From Stigonema ocellatum SAG 48.90 = DSM 106950 (GTDB lineage Bacteria > Cyanobacteriota > Cyanobacteriia > Cyanobacteriales > Nostocaceae): a stretch of 64,000 nt of DNA. Both the position numbers and the translations under genes were made by a program. Shown one piece after another: positions 15,021 through 26,091 of this stretch. How positions within the stretch are numbered: the first letter of the stretch is position 1; each line of letters starts with the position of its first letter. The DNA is taken from NCBI GenBank assembly GCA_016903675.1, contig JADQBA010000007.1, positions 1 through 64,000 of the forward strand, in the 5' to 3' direction. The notes below the pieces were generated by a model that worked only from the letters and a program-made list of their open reading frames with translations, made no database searches and was not told the origin of the DNA.

Positions 15021-15773
15021 TCAAACTTGTGCCATACCACCATCGACAAACAGTTCGATGCCGTTGACAAAGCTGCTGTCATCCGAGGCAAGGAAAACAA
15101 CCGCCTTAGCGATTTCGTCCGTTGTACCCACCCGCCCAAGGGGGATAGTGTCAACCTGGCTGGCCACAAATCCCAGCACCTGTTCCTCACTCAATCCCAT
15201 GAGATTGTAGCCAGGAGTAGGAACCACACCAGGGCTGATGGCATTGACGCGAATCTTGCGCTCTTTGAGGTCAAGTGTCCAGTTACGGGCAAACGATCGC
15301 ACGGCGGCTTTGCTAGCGCTGTAAACGCTGAACGCTCTCGTGCCCTTAATCGAAGTGATCGAAGCATTGAGGATGATCGATGAACCCTCTGACATCAACG
15401 GCAATGCTTTCTGTACGGTGAAGAGTAAACCCTTGACATTGGTATTAAAGGTCTTATCGAAATGCTCCTCGGTAATCGAGCCGAGTGGGGCAAGTTCGCC
15501 GCTTCCAGCGTTAGCGAAGAGGATATCGAGGTGTCCTTTCTCCTGCTTAATCGTAGTGTAAAGGCGATCAATATCTGCGAGATTCGACACATCACCCTGA
15601 ACAGCAGTGACATTTTCTCCAATCTTCTTCACCACAGCATCAAGTTCGTTTTGCCGACGACCAGTGATAAAGACGTAAGCCCCTTCTTCTACGAACCGCT
15701 GGGCTGTCGCGAGTCCTATTCCACTGTTACCACCCGTGATCAATGCTATCTTACCTGTAAGTTTACCCGCCAT
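15021..15773 (-). CDS. Short-chain dehydrogenase/reductase, copy A
   Basis: This classical SDR of 250 residues is an NAD(P)H-dependent alcohol, aldehyde or ketone oxidoreductase. The cofactor motif is TGGNSGIG (13-20), the NAG motif is FANAGSG (88-90), and the catalytic residues are Ser138, Tyr151 and Lys155 (YSASK). Arg in TGRR suggests NADP preference. SPGVVPTPGY and DGGMAQV close the protein. The ATG at 15773 has GGAG AAGTGTT before it and matches the paralogue at 29420; the upstream ATG at 15803 is less likely. It sits between TehA and the hydrolase in the same direction. Confidence 0.9.
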   Translation of the reverse strand: MAGKLTGKIALITGGNSGIGLATAQRFVEEGAYVFITGRRQNELDAVVKKIGENVTAVQGDVSNLADIDRLYTTIKQEKGHLDILFANAGSGELAPLGSITEEHFDKTFNTNVKGLLFTVQKALPLMSEGSSIILNASITSIKGTRAFSVYSASKAAVRSFARNWTLDLKERKIRVNAISPGVVPTPGYNLMGLSEEQVLGFVASQVDTIPLGRVGTTDEIAKAVVFLASDDSSFVNGIELFVDGGMAQV

Positions 15774-15780
15774 AACACTT

Positions 15781-15831
15781 CTCCGTTTGTGTGAATTTCG
15801 CATTGACGTTTGCCCTCAATGCACTGGACAA
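15781..15831. promoter_or_regulatory. Inverted repeat upstream of SDR A
   Basis: GCATTGA and TCAATGC are inverted across nine bases (about 15801-15823), 28-50 bases before the SDR start. This is a plausible operator, but the arms are only 7 bp. Confidence 0.25.
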
Positions 15832-15886
15832 TTATGCAATCCGCCTTTTTCTATGAGAAACTATAAAAGTCGCTGAACGATACCGC

Positions 15887-16921
15887 TTATTTGCTGCGAT
15901 CGCTTGTCGCAGGCAATGGTAGTAGTTTCCCCCGCAGCAACAGTCGTACTGTTAAGAGAGCAATACTGCCAATCACGATATTTGCGCTAATGAATAGCAG
16001 CACTGCCAGCTTTTCCATCACTCCAGTCATGCCGCGTTCAACAAAGCGCAGAGATGCCAGCGACAGGGCGGCAACGCCGAGGGTGAATGCCCAGTAGGAC
16101 GCTGCAAAGGGTTGTTGAAACAACCACGGTAGCAGCCGCAGTAGAATCAACGCCTGTAAAAGCCCATAGCCGAAGAGGATCTGGGCAAAAGCATCGGGCT
16201 GACCACTGGTGATACTCAAATAGGCAACACAGCCAACGACAGGGGGTGCTAGTTGAATGCCCAGCGTTGGACGCAGTGGTTTAGGCAGTTCTTCAAACAA
16301 GTACAGCCGATGGATGATGATGGACTCCAGTGCCAGCCACGAAAACATCCCTGCCCCAAAAAACAACGCGCCCCACTCTCTATAACCGAGGGTACTGGCA
16401 ACGATCGCGCTGACAAAACCACCCGCGACTGTAGGCAGATAAAGAATGGGTGTGATTGTTTCTGGCTTACGCCCTCCCATCCATAGCCGACCGGAACGAT
16501 ACACGCCAAAACTCAACTGACCAATTGCACCGACAACAAATAACGCGAAGGCGATCGCACGGGAGTAGGGCGCGATCGCTAGCCCCACAATCACTGTAGA
16601 CACAGGTACTAACCCAATAAAGCAACACAAAACAGGATGCTCAAACTCAGCTAGGGCATCTGCTCTCGCCCACAGCCATTTGCTGACATAGAGCAGCAAC
16701 AACACGAGCCAGATTACAACTGTAAGCAGCATAATTGCTTCGCCAATCCAGGTAGGGAGCTGCCAGAGTTTAGCAGCTACTCGCCAGCAACTACCCAATC
16801 CCGCTAAACCCAAAATCATGCTGAAAAAGGAAGCAGGAATTGTGATGCGATAGTCTTTCAATACGGTAGGCTTTAGACGTGATTTTCTCATGGTCTCGCT
16901 TCCAGGCAGCAATAGAGACAT
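15887..16921 (-). CDS. tehA: TehA/TDT-family (SLAC1-like) anion or dicarboxylate channel
   Basis: The 344-residue membrane protein has about ten hydrophobic helices, beginning ITIPASFFSMILGLAGLG with the conserved Phe-Ser-Met pattern of the TehA/SLAC1 fold. WRVAAKLWQLPTW, HPVLCCFIGLVPVS and FQQPFAASYWAFTLGVAA are typical of the tellurite-resistance/dicarboxylate transporter family. TehA-like channels pass small anions and are linked to resistance to oxyanions such as tellurite. An alternative start at Met11 (16891) would leave the fold intact. It is present only in copy A of the duplicated module, between cupin and SDR, where copy B has no transporter. Confidence 0.8.
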   Translation of the reverse strand: MSLLLPGSETMRKSRLKPTVLKDYRITIPASFFSMILGLAGLGSCWRVAAKLWQLPTWIGEAIMLLTVVIWLVLLLLYVSKWLWARADALAEFEHPVLCCFIGLVPVSTVIVGLAIAPYSRAIAFALFVVGAIGQLSFGVYRSGRLWMGGRKPETITPILYLPTVAGGFVSAIVASTLGYREWGALFFGAGMFSWLALESIIIHRLYLFEELPKPLRPTLGIQLAPPVVGCVAYLSITSGQPDAFAQILFGYGLLQALILLRLLPWLFQQPFAASYWAFTLGVAALSLASLRFVERGMTGVMEKLAVLLFISANIVIGSIALLTVRLLLRGKLLPLPATSDRSK

Positions 16922-16995
16922 GCAAGCGATCGAACATGCAACTCTACGATTCGTCCCCAGAGTGAGTACTTATCGGAGTGCGAGCCAAAATCACC

Positions 16996-17433
16996 TCATG
17001 CCGAGGGTAAAGCGCAGGGCGGTCCCAGAATTTCGTCGCCGATGTCGGTGGAAATGCGATCGAACAGCGCCATGTCCGGTGCTTCTGTCTCATCCTCTGT
17101 ACCAACTGCTGCGATTAGCCGAGCAAAGCCACTCGGCGCAGCAACCACCAACCCGCGAGCTGGCTGATCGCTGAGTGCAGCGACTACGTGGGGTGTACCA
17201 GCAGGAATCAGGAAGCTTTCACCAGCATTCAGCACAACCTTGTTTTCACCTGCCCAAACCGTGAACTCCCCTTCTAGAACGTAGAGTTGTTCGGAATAGC
17301 GCGTGTGGCGATGGGGGGGTGTTTGTGTGCCGGGAAGAAAGTAGCCTTCGATCAGATCGTACTGACCTCCTGTAGTGGTGTGATCGGCAACGATGTTGAG
17401 GCGAGTGCCAAAAAGCCAGAGAGATTGTGCCAT
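16996..17433 (-). CDS. Cupin domain protein, copy A
   Basis: The 145-residue single-domain cupin has motif 1 PPHRHTRYSEQLYVLEGEF (His41, His43, Glu48) and motif 2 PAGTPHVV (His82), a complete 3-His-1-Glu metal site for Mn, Fe or Zn. Cupins of this size act as dioxygenases, isomerases or ligand sensors; which applies cannot be told. The paralogue at 30240-30671 is about the same length and conserves all four ligands. It lies between the DsbA-like gene and TehA. Confidence 0.88.
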   Translation of the reverse strand: MAQSLWLFGTRLNIVADHTTTGGQYDLIEGYFLPGTQTPPHRHTRYSEQLYVLEGEFTVWAGENKVVLNAGESFLIPAGTPHVVAALSDQPARGLVVAAPSGFARLIAAVGTEDETEAPDMALFDRISTDIGDEILGPPCALPSA

Positions 17434-17506
17434 TAGATTGCTCCTGTTGATTAATTGCTTGCGTAATAAGCAGTAATTTTGGTTGTGTGGTTAAGAACCA
17501 GAAAAC

Positions 17507-18070
17507 TTAATGACTTGCAGTGATAATAGCTGCCATCAACTGCTCAATTTTCCAGCGATCGCTATACCGAATTCCATTAATAAACAGTGCTGGGGTAGCC
17601 GTTACTCCACTGTATAATCCACTTTGAATATCTTCATTTATCGCATCAATGTACACTTTTTTGGATATATCTTGTAGAAATTGGGAAATATCAAGTCCTA
17701 GATTATTGGCATACTCCACCAGATAGCCGTTTCCCAACTCTTGTTGATGGCTGAACAGCATTTCATGCATTGGCCAAAATTGACCTTGGACAGCAGCCGC
17801 TTCAGCCGCTTCAGCCGCACGTTGAGCATGAGAATGGATCTGTATCTGTGGAAAATGACGGAAGATGAAGCATAAATAATTCTCCCCCAAAGAAACACTA
17901 AGCTGTCGCCCAATGACTTTAATCAGCCTGTAAATGTCCGCACTATGAGAACATTCATAGTCCCCATACATCACCAGCACTACTGTGGCATTCAGCACCC
18001 CTTTTATGTGATCTTGTGTTGAAGGTGGGACGAATAACGAACTGCGGTCAAGGTCACGGTCAAAGCTCAC
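17507..18070 (-). CDS. DsbA-family thioredoxin-fold protein, copy A (active-site CxxS)
   Basis: The 187-residue protein has the DsbA/FrnE-like thioredoxin fold: VVLVMYGDYECSHSADIYRL with the active-site position, CFIFRHFPQIQIHSHAQRAA, the helical insert, and the cis-Pro loop TATPALFINGIRY. No signal peptide is present, so it is cytoplasmic. The active site reads C-S-H-S (Cys40, Ser43) instead of CxxC, unlike the paralogue at 32487 (CPQC). It therefore cannot cycle as a normal disulfide oxidase, and may act through a monothiol route or be decaying. It follows the response regulator gene in the module order. Confidence 0.85.
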   Translation of the reverse strand: MSFDRDLDRSSLFVPPSTQDHIKGVLNATVVLVMYGDYECSHSADIYRLIKVIGRQLSVSLGENYLCFIFRHFPQIQIHSHAQRAAEAAEAAAVQGQFWPMHEMLFSHQQELGNGYLVEYANNLGLDISQFLQDISKKVYIDAINEDIQSGLYSGVTATPALFINGIRYSDRWKIEQLMAAIITASH

Positions 18071-18296
18071 TTATACCTCCGACGGTTGTATGTTCAGCGC
18101 TGGCGATGAGCATACAAACCTCTTTCTACTTTCTTTGTGTAAAGCAAATTTAGATATTGGAACTAAATTGCTATGAATGTTTGCCTGAATTAAATATATG
18201 CAATTAACTCTAACTTGTCGTCCACTAAAAGTTGAAACTTTTGCTCAATAGAGTGATTGATAAATCAGTCCATATATAAATGGAAAGTTGCCTCCC

Positions 18297-18328
18297 ACTA
18301 AAGTTGGAATCCAAATTTCAACTTTAGT
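18297..18328 (-). terminator. Hairpin downstream of response regulator A
   Basis: ACTAAAGTTG (18297-18306) and CAACTTTAGT (18319-18328) pair perfectly around a 12-base loop, ten bases after the response regulator stop. A second half-similar motif (AAAAGTTGAAACTTTT) lies about 70 bases further on. No U-run is visible. It may separate the signalling genes from dsbA. Confidence 0.45.
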
Positions 18329-18337
18329 ACAACTTAC

Positions 18338-18967
18338 TTACAAATTGACAATCCCTCGTTTAACAGCAATAATCACAGCTTGAGTGCGATCGTTCACGGA
18401 CATTTTACTTAAAATTCGATTAACGTGAGATTTGACGGTGCTTTCACCGATACTCAAAGTAGTGCTAATTTCTAAATTACTCATTCCTTGCGCCATTAAA
18501 CGGAGTACATCTAGCTCTCGAAAACTCAGTTCTGGATTGCTCATCCTCTGCACCAGTTTTGCCCCCACGGATGGTGGAATATACTGCTGACCGCGATGAA
18601 TCGTGCGAATGGCACTCAGAAGTTCGTTGGGTTTAGCATCTTTGAGCAAATATCCTTTAGCACCTGCATGTAATCCACGATAGATATCTTCATCACCATC
18701 GTAGGTAGTTAGCACAACAATTCGGGCAGCTTTAAATTCAGCACAAATCGCAGTAATCGCTTCAACTCCTGCCATCTGCGGCATTCGTAAATCCATTAGC
18801 GTTACATCTGGTTGGTATTCACGAAACAGAGCGATCGCCTGTTGCCCATCTTCTGCTTGAGCAATCACCGTCATCTCTGGGTCACGGTTAATTATGGTTG
18901 TCAATCCTTGCCTGACAATGGAATGATCGTCAACAATCAGAACCCGAATATTCGTTGATTGGCTCAT
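18338..18967 (-). CDS. NarL/FixJ-family response regulator, copy A
   Basis: The 209-residue protein has a receiver domain (VLIVDDHSIVRQG, phospho-acceptor Asp59 in TLMDLRMP, Thr in VVLTTYDGD, Lys in YLLKDAKP) and a LuxR-type helix-turn-helix (LSFRELDVLRLMAQGMSN, LEISTTLSIGESTVKSHVNR). It should be phosphorylated by the NarX-like histidine kinase domain of the adjacent hybrid kinase and bind DNA as a dimer. It is 81 bases downstream of the kinase stop. The close paralogue at 33353 has the same length and the same Asp59. Confidence 0.93.
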   Translation of the reverse strand: MSQSTNIRVLIVDDHSIVRQGLTTIINRDPEMTVIAQAEDGQQAIALFREYQPDVTLMDLRMPQMAGVEAITAICAEFKAARIVVLTTYDGDEDIYRGLHAGAKGYLLKDAKPNELLSAIRTIHRGQQYIPPSVGAKLVQRMSNPELSFRELDVLRLMAQGMSNLEISTTLSIGESTVKSHVNRILSKMSVNDRTQAVIIAVKRGIVNL

Positions 18968-19048
18968 AATTATTAAGAAATTAAAAGTACAAACTTAGAA
19001 CTTGACTTACTACACCTTGCGTTTAAAATGTTGCCTGTTTAATAATTC

Positions 19049-22000
19049 TTAATCTCGATTTACAATTACAACAATTTCTGTTCCTTGTCCAGGTTGGCTC
19101 TGAATCCTCAGTTGCGCTCCAAGGTGTTCTGCCCGCTCGCTCATTCCCAGCAATCCAAATCCACCAACAGCTGGGATGCTACCAACCCCAAAGCCCCGTC
19201 CATCGTCTTTAACGCGCAGGATACATTGTGTATTCTCATACACCAACTCGACACGAATTTCGCCAGCATCAGCGTATTTTATGGCATTGGTTAATGCTTC
19301 CTGTCCAATTCGTAGTAAGTTATTTTCAACCTCCACCGGCAAGGAATAGGCTGTGCCTTTGATTTCGTAGATCACAGCGGTATCGGCAGCGGCTCTCATG
19401 TGAGTCACTAGACGATAAAGAGCGCTATGCAAGCTGCCATCTTCTAATAGCTGGGGACGGAGTGCTGCCACTGAACGACGGGCTTCGGCAAGCCCAGTTC
19501 GTGCCAATTCATCGATCGTTTCCAGATGTGCCTGTGTCGCTTCTAAATCATCTGTTAAAACTTGTGTCGCTGCTCCGATGTGCAGCAGGATACCAGTAAA
19601 GGCTTGCGCTAGACCATCGTGAATTTCTCGCGCCATGCGATTGCGTTCTTCTAAAATTGAGGCGTGCTCGGCTCGTTTGCGTTCACGCAGTGCAGCGTTT
19701 CGCTGTTCGCTAATGTCTGTGACCAAACCGTAGAATCCTCTCACTTGAGCATTGCGATTGCCTTTGGCACTGCCCCTTGGGCAATCGAAATCTGGGATGA
19801 GGATACTGTTAACATACCGTTTTCCAGACGAATAGGAAGTTTCGCCCTCGTAGGTTACCATTTGTCCTGCCAGTACTCGATTGATGTACGGTTCTGCCAC
19901 TTGATAAGCCACCTCACCTAGTAGTTCACGGGTATGCTTACCCAGAATGGCATCTCGATTACAACGAAACCAGACCTCATAGGTATGGTTAACAAAGCGA
20001 TAGCATTGATTGGCATCCACATAGCTAATACAAACGGGTAGAGCGTCGGTGATCAGTCTTAATTCTTGTTCTCGTAAGCGAAGCTCGTCGTAGACATCGC
20101 GCAGTGCTGCTTCGCTTTTCTGTAAAGCTGCCGTTCGTTGGGCTACCTGTTGCTCTAAGGTGCGGTTGTAATCTGCTAAGAAGCGTTCTGCTTGTTTGCG
20201 CTCTGTGATGTCTTGAAAGGCTACGATCGCATAAGCCACATTGCCCTGTTCGTCAAAAACTGGAGTTCCCCACGCCTCAACTGGAATGGTTGCGTTGTGT
20301 TGGTGAATTTCTATGTCGTCAACCCTAGTGCGATCGCCTCTCAAAGCCCGGATGATTGGCAGTTTCTCAGTTGCATATATTTTATCTGTTCCTGCCAGAT
20401 AAAATTGATAAGTCTGTGCGATTTGATCCGGTGCCACGGAAGGATCGATTTCTTTGCCCATTAACTGAATTCCCCGTTGATTGGCGTAGTAAGGGCGACC
20501 AGTCGCATCCACTATTCCAATTCCCACCGGGACAGCTTCTAGAAATTGAGTCATCTTACTTTCGCTCTTCCTTAGCTGTGAGTAGAGTTTGGCATTTTCT
20601 ATTGAAATGGCTGCTTGGGTTGATAACAGATTCAACACTTGTGTTCGCTCTGGTGTAAATGCTCCAGCCGCTAATTTATTTTCTAGATACAACACGCCCA
20701 CTAGCTTACCTTGATTAAGCAGAGGCAAACATAAGATTGATTGAGTTTGATTGTGTTGAATATAAGGATCATTAATAAAATTACCTTCACGAGTAGCATC
20801 ATTTAAGATGACAAATTCATGAGTACGAATAACATAATTAATTATTGATTCAGGTAGATGATTTGCCGTTGGGATAGATTGCAGCACTTGTGTAGCATAG
20901 ACATTCTCACTCTCATTGAGTTCACCAGACGCTTCAATCACCCATTTTCCTGAGTTTTCCAAAATCAAAAATCCTGTTTGTGCGCCAGCATTTTCGATTA
21001 ATATTTTCATTAAGGAACTGAGTAACTTATCCAGTTCAATTTCACTAGAAATCGCTTGTGATGCTTTCATCACTGCTGCTAAGTCGAAAGCGATGGGTGA
21101 GTGATTAGAGGTGGTTCCAGAAGTTTTTTGGATTGGCGCGTAAGCAATGCCCGACAACTGTGGAAATAGCTGGGGATAGCGAGTTTCTAAATCGTTGACT
21201 TTTGCATATGCTCCCCATCGTTCATAGCAGTAATGTGCTTCCTTCATGTAAGTTTGGGCGATTTTTTCTCTACCTCTTGCCAGATAATGTTTAGCAGCTA
21301 ATTCGTATGCTAATGCTTCTTCTTGCAAATACTCGTTGTCTTTAGCCCCTTGAATGGCTTGCTCGTAGAATTCTTCTGCCTCAAGCAACTGACCTAAAAC
21401 TCGTGCAGTCTCTGCTTGCACTAAATGATATTTATGCAAGTGATTCATGGGCGCATAATGTGCCCATTGCTTTATTTTCTCCTCGCTAACCGCAATTTTT
21501 CTGAGGATTTCCTCTTGCGCTTGAGCGCTGCTTTCAGGGTATGTTGCGAGTCTTGTCAGAGCATCATATAGGTAGTAAAAAGGCGCAATAGGTGTGCCTG
21601 TTATTCGGATTAAATAACGTTCTGCTATGGTTGAATTTTCAACTGCCTGAGCATACTCAGAAAATAGGTAGCACAAGAAAAGTTTATTGAAATAGACATC
21701 AAAGATTGCAGTTCCATCATTTGCTGCTTCGTGTTGTGGCAATCCATTCTCCTCATTGTAGAATTTGCCAACTAAACGGGTTGGATTGACCGAGTATACC
21801 ATTAAATTTGCGATCGCCTGGTGAAATATTTGATTCCAGGTTAGTGCTGTTTCCTGTTTGATTTGACGAAGTGCTTCATTGTATGCCGCCATCTCGCGTT
21901 CAACCTCCACGAGTTCGTTTCCGACAACATAGGAGTTAAAGCAATAAGAGTGAGCGCCATAGGCGGCAAACTCTAAATCCCCGGTTTCTAGCCCACTTTG

Positions 22001-25000
22001 ATAAACCTCTAGTAATGGCTGTAATGTGTCTCTCACATGATCTTTCCAATGAATGATGAAGGTATTCACGATGAGCAATGTTCTAGCTCTGAGTGAATGG
22101 GACTTAGGTTGTGACAACTGCCTTAAAGCTAACTGTCCAAACTCGTAGCCAGTCTCGATGTCTTCGACTTTTCCACACAGAACTAATCCAAAGTTGGCAT
22201 AAGCAAAGGAAGACGCAAACGAATTTCCATGCTCGAATGATAAGCTGACTTGTTTAGATACCAGTAAGGCCATTAAATCAGGAGCTGCAATCCAGGCCGT
22301 AATCGTAATTCTAGATAGGATTCGCATTGCTGCTAACTTGTCTGGCTTGGTCATTTCCGGCAAATGGATCAAGTCTTTAATCTGTTTCTCACTAAAGAGT
22401 GATGTGATTGCGTCTAGTTCAAGCTGAATATCTAACTGACTGGGCGTTTCGGGAAAATTTATCCCCAATTGCTGCAACACTTGCAATCCAGTGTTAATTG
22501 CTTTTAATAGCTGGTTCTGCGCGATGTCGGTTTGAATTTTGACTTCGTAAACTTTCAAGATGTCGAGAATAGTCTTGGCTTCTTGCAGAACGATCGCTGC
22601 CCAATATTCTACCTGCTCAAAATCACCACACAGGTACGCGACTTCTGTTGTTTCTAAATATAACTCTAATGTCAGGTCATAGTTTGTTTGCCAGCTAGAA
22701 GCTGCTAGCCAAACTCTTGCTGTGGCTAAATATTTTTGAGCCATACTATAGGCGATCGCCGCTTTTGCTTTCTGCCCTGCAATTAAATTTAATCTAGCAA
22801 TTTCATTGCGTTCGGGTTGATCGGTGACAAGCTCAATCCCATGATTGAGATGATCGACAATTTCAAACAGCCGCTCTGATATTCGGTCTAGTGGGGTCTT
22901 TTCCAGTAGATTACGACCGATTTGTAAATGAACAATTTGTTTTTGCGACTCATCTATTAAGATATATGCTGCTTGCTGCACGCGATCGTGCAAAAACTTA
23001 TACTCTTGAATTAACAAGTTTTCATCTAATTCAGATAGAGGTTGAATGAATTCACCTTGGATGGCTGCCAGTAAATTCAGGAAAACCGTTTTAGGAGTTT
23101 TATCACAAACAATCGATAGAGTATCTAAATTAAATTCAGCCCCGACACAAGCGGCTAAACGAAGAATTTGCTGTGTGACCTCGGGTAGTTTCTTTAACTT
23201 GTGAATCAACAACTCGACAACATTATCGGTGATATTTTGGGCTTGGATCTGAGCAATGTTCCACTGCCAGCTTAAGTGTTCAGCATCAAAGGTCAGCAGA
23301 TTTTCGCCATACAGCATTCTCAAAAATTCACTGACAAAGAAGGGATTGCCTTCAGTTTTACGCAACACCAACTCAGCTAACGGACGCACGGTGTCTGCAT
23401 TCCGATGTAGGGTTTCGGCAATTAACTGACCCAACGGCTCAAGCGTTAATGGTGTTAGGATAATTTCCTGAAGCACAGCCCCTTGTTTTCGCAGTCTCTC
23501 TAGCATTAATGCTAATGGATGCGTTGGATTTACTTCATTATCTCGATAGGCTCCAATCAAAAATAGTGATTGGGTTTGCTCATCCAGCAGCATCAACTCG
23601 ATTAACTTCAGCGTTGCTGAGTCTATCCACTGCAAATCATCTAAGAAGATCACAAGGGGATGTGATTTTGAACAAAACACCCGCACAAACTGCCCAAAGA
23701 TTTGATGAAAGCGATTTTGAGCTTCAGTTGCTCCAACTTCCGGTACGGGTGGCTGCTTGCCGATAATTAATTCAACTTCTCTTATCACATCAATGATGAT
23801 TTGTCCGTTGTTTCCCAAAGCTGTAAGCAAGAGAGATCGCCACTGTTGCAGCTGCTCATCTGGTTCACTGAGCAATTGCTGCACCAATTTTTGCAGGGCA
23901 TCTGCGATCGCACTATAGGGAATATTGCGCTGAAACTGATCAAATTTACCAGAGATAAAATAACCGCGCTTTTGGGTAATTGGTTTATAGATTTCCTGCA
24001 CTAACGCTGATTTCCCAATGCCAGCATAGCCAGATACCAACATCATTTCGACTTGGAATTTTGGATTGCCCGCTTGTTCCCTTTGTGAAGTCGTTTCTGA
24101 ATTGTTTGGTAAAGCAGCGACGCGATTTTCCTCTGGACACGCTACGCGAACAAACGCCGCCAGTAACATTGCAACTTCCTTGTCCCGCCCATACAGTTTT
24201 TGGGGAATTTGAAATTGCTCAGAAACGTCTTGAAGTGCCAGTTGAATGCTAGAAATTTGACCTGTTTGTGCTAATTGATCGGCACAGATTTCTAAATCCG
24301 CTTTGATTCCCCAAGCACTCTGATAGCGATCTTCTGCATTTTTCGCCATCAGTTTGAGAATGATATCTGAAACTGGTTTGGGAATCGTTGTATTTATTTT
24401 ATGAGGCGGAGGTGGCTGTTTGGCAATATGACAATGAACTAGCTCTAAATTGTCGGTTGTGGGAAACGGCAGATGTCCGGTTAGCAGTTCGTAAAACGTC
24501 ACACCAAGGGAGTAAAAATCGGTGCGGTAATCGAGTAAACGGTTCATGCGCCCGGTTTGCTCTGGAGATAGGTATGCGAGTGTCCCTTCTAAAACATGAG
24601 GGTTCTTGAAAGTCGGATTTGTGCGGTTAAATTGGGTGGCTATCCCAAAGTCAATAATTTTGACAACGCCAGTATCCAAATTGAGGACTATGTTTCCAGG
24701 GTTGATATCTTTATGAATAACGTTGGCTGCATGGATTCTGCCCAGAATATCGCTTATAGCGATCGCAAGACCTAAAAAAGTGGATAAAGGCATGGGGCAG
24801 AAGATATCTGGGCGCTTGTGCATCCATTGCTCTAGGGACTCTCCCCCAAAATCTTCTAAGAGAATCACCAGAGTGCGTTGATAGTCTTGCTGGCTGTATG
24901 CCTTGATAACTCCTTCCAGATTGAGGTCGGGTGATTTTATATTCCTGTCTGTAGCGAGTCAGTTCTTGGGGAGAGGGATAATCTTGCTTGAGCATTTTTA

Positions 25001-25100
25001 TGGCGATCGCTACTCCATCATCCCTGATGCCTCGATACACTAGAGAATTAGAACTTTCGTAGATTTTGTCTTGGATGGCAATACCAGGTAGAGCAATCAT
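19049..25100 (-). pseudogene. Hybrid Ser/Thr-histidine kinase (HstK type), copy A, frameshifted in the kinase N-lobe
   Basis: HstK proteins join a Hanks-type Ser/Thr kinase, an AAA-type ATPase with TPR-like helices, GAF and PAS domains, and a NarX-like histidine kinase. Translation from 25100 gives the kinase N-lobe with Lys35 (VAIAIKML) for about 58 residues, then leaves frame near 24926-24933. Compared with the near-identical fragment at 40.2-40.6 kb, two bases are missing there. The downstream frame (from ATG 24868, 1939 residues) keeps VIHKDINPGN, DFGIAT, Walker A GYAGIGKSAL, Walker B VIFLDDLQWID, GAF, two PAS domains, the H-box REIHDGLAQAF and GFGLLGMSERAE. If that part is translated alone, it is a sensor histidine kinase without an active Ser/Thr kinase. 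The signal is unknown. Confidence 0.85.
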
Positions 25101-25518
25101 AAAGCTTCTCTGGAGAGTATGATCTGGCATACCTCAAACTATACAGTAATTCTCCTTGTTATTGGACTTTGGACAAAAAGAAGTTTTTTCGCGAACAAAA
25201 CCTAGGCATCAGAAATTACCCCAGTTAGGCATTGAGCCTATAGCCTTGTAAAATCATGCATTCCGGGTCTGGAAAGCCTTGCCTTAACTAAACTCCAGGC
25301 ATTTACTGAAAATATATGCTACAAAAAATAATTGTGATTTACGGTTGACATAAAATAGATTATATGTTTTTAGATATCTTTTATGTGTTTAGATATCTTT
25401 CAGGAGAAGGTGGACAAGTTGTCAATTTTCTGAGCCTAGTCACATTAATTTATACTCCTTCTTTGTAAGAACTACCGCACCGAAGAGCAAAACCTGTATT
25501 TCAGCGACACCACTAATA
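25101..25518. other. Intergenic region upstream of kinase A
   Basis: The first roughly 60 bases before the kinase start closely match 40586-40650, so the promoter region was duplicated with the fragment there. A TTTAGATATCTTT direct repeat with a period of about 19 bases lies at about 25369-25400. On the plus strand a TTGACA at 25345-25350 has no good -10 partner. No gene is recognised. Confidence 0.3.
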
Positions 25519-26025
25519 TCAAATCCGGTAGCATCTGAATGATAAAAAAACCGCCAAGACGCCAAGGGCGCAGAGAAAGAGGAAGGAGGAATAATTCCGA
25601 TCCAAGCGGATTTGATATAACTCGCCACAGCTAGCACAGTTTGTTCGCAGTTGCATACTGATGTAACAATACTTGGCTTTGGGATTGTGCCACATGGGGT
25701 CGGCTTTACTTCCTGGTATCCAACACCGAGGACAAAATTTAACCGAATGTACTTGCTGAATTTCTTTTGCATCAGATACTGCTTCCAAATACTCTTGGGG
25801 TACGGATAATGCAATTGATAGACCATGCAGCATTTTCCGATTGATCTTAGTGGTCAAGCCCCGCTCAATTTTACCAACTGAACGCTGATATTCGGATCTT
25901 TGTGCCAGTTGCGTAAGTCCTGAAGCAATGATGATACCCGCATTTCTCACAAGCTTGGGGGAGAGAAGGGGCAGAGGTCCTCGGCTCCTGGAGGTTACTG
26001 TCCATTCTCCCCCGCTCCCCTGCAC
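25519..26025 (-). pseudogene. HTH plus zinc-ribbon-like regulator, damaged at both ends
   Basis: The recognisable core is an XRE-like helix-turn-helix (LTQLAQRSEYQRSVGKIERG, MLHGLSIALSVPQEYLEAV) followed by a Cys-rich stretch (CPRCWIPGSKADPMW, KYCY, NCASCGEL) resembling cyanobacterial HTH proteins with two CxxC knuckles. One expected Cys after KYC is missing (KYCYISMQ). The last 30 residues are encoded by a dispersed intergenic repeat (GCCAAGGGCGCAGAG core, 25555-25590), so the natural carboxyl end is lost. The first 35 residues look non-coding. It is probably non-functional. Confidence 0.45.
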
Positions 26026-26091
26026 AAGCGCAGACTTTGAGAGATGTGGTGAGAAATCCGGGGATAATAGTTCCGCCTTAGAAAAATGTTT

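Noticed and set aside
25440..25826. 128-residue frame overlapping the HTH/Cys-rich gene
   Set aside because: The other frame contains recognisable CxxC and HTH sequence; this one does not.
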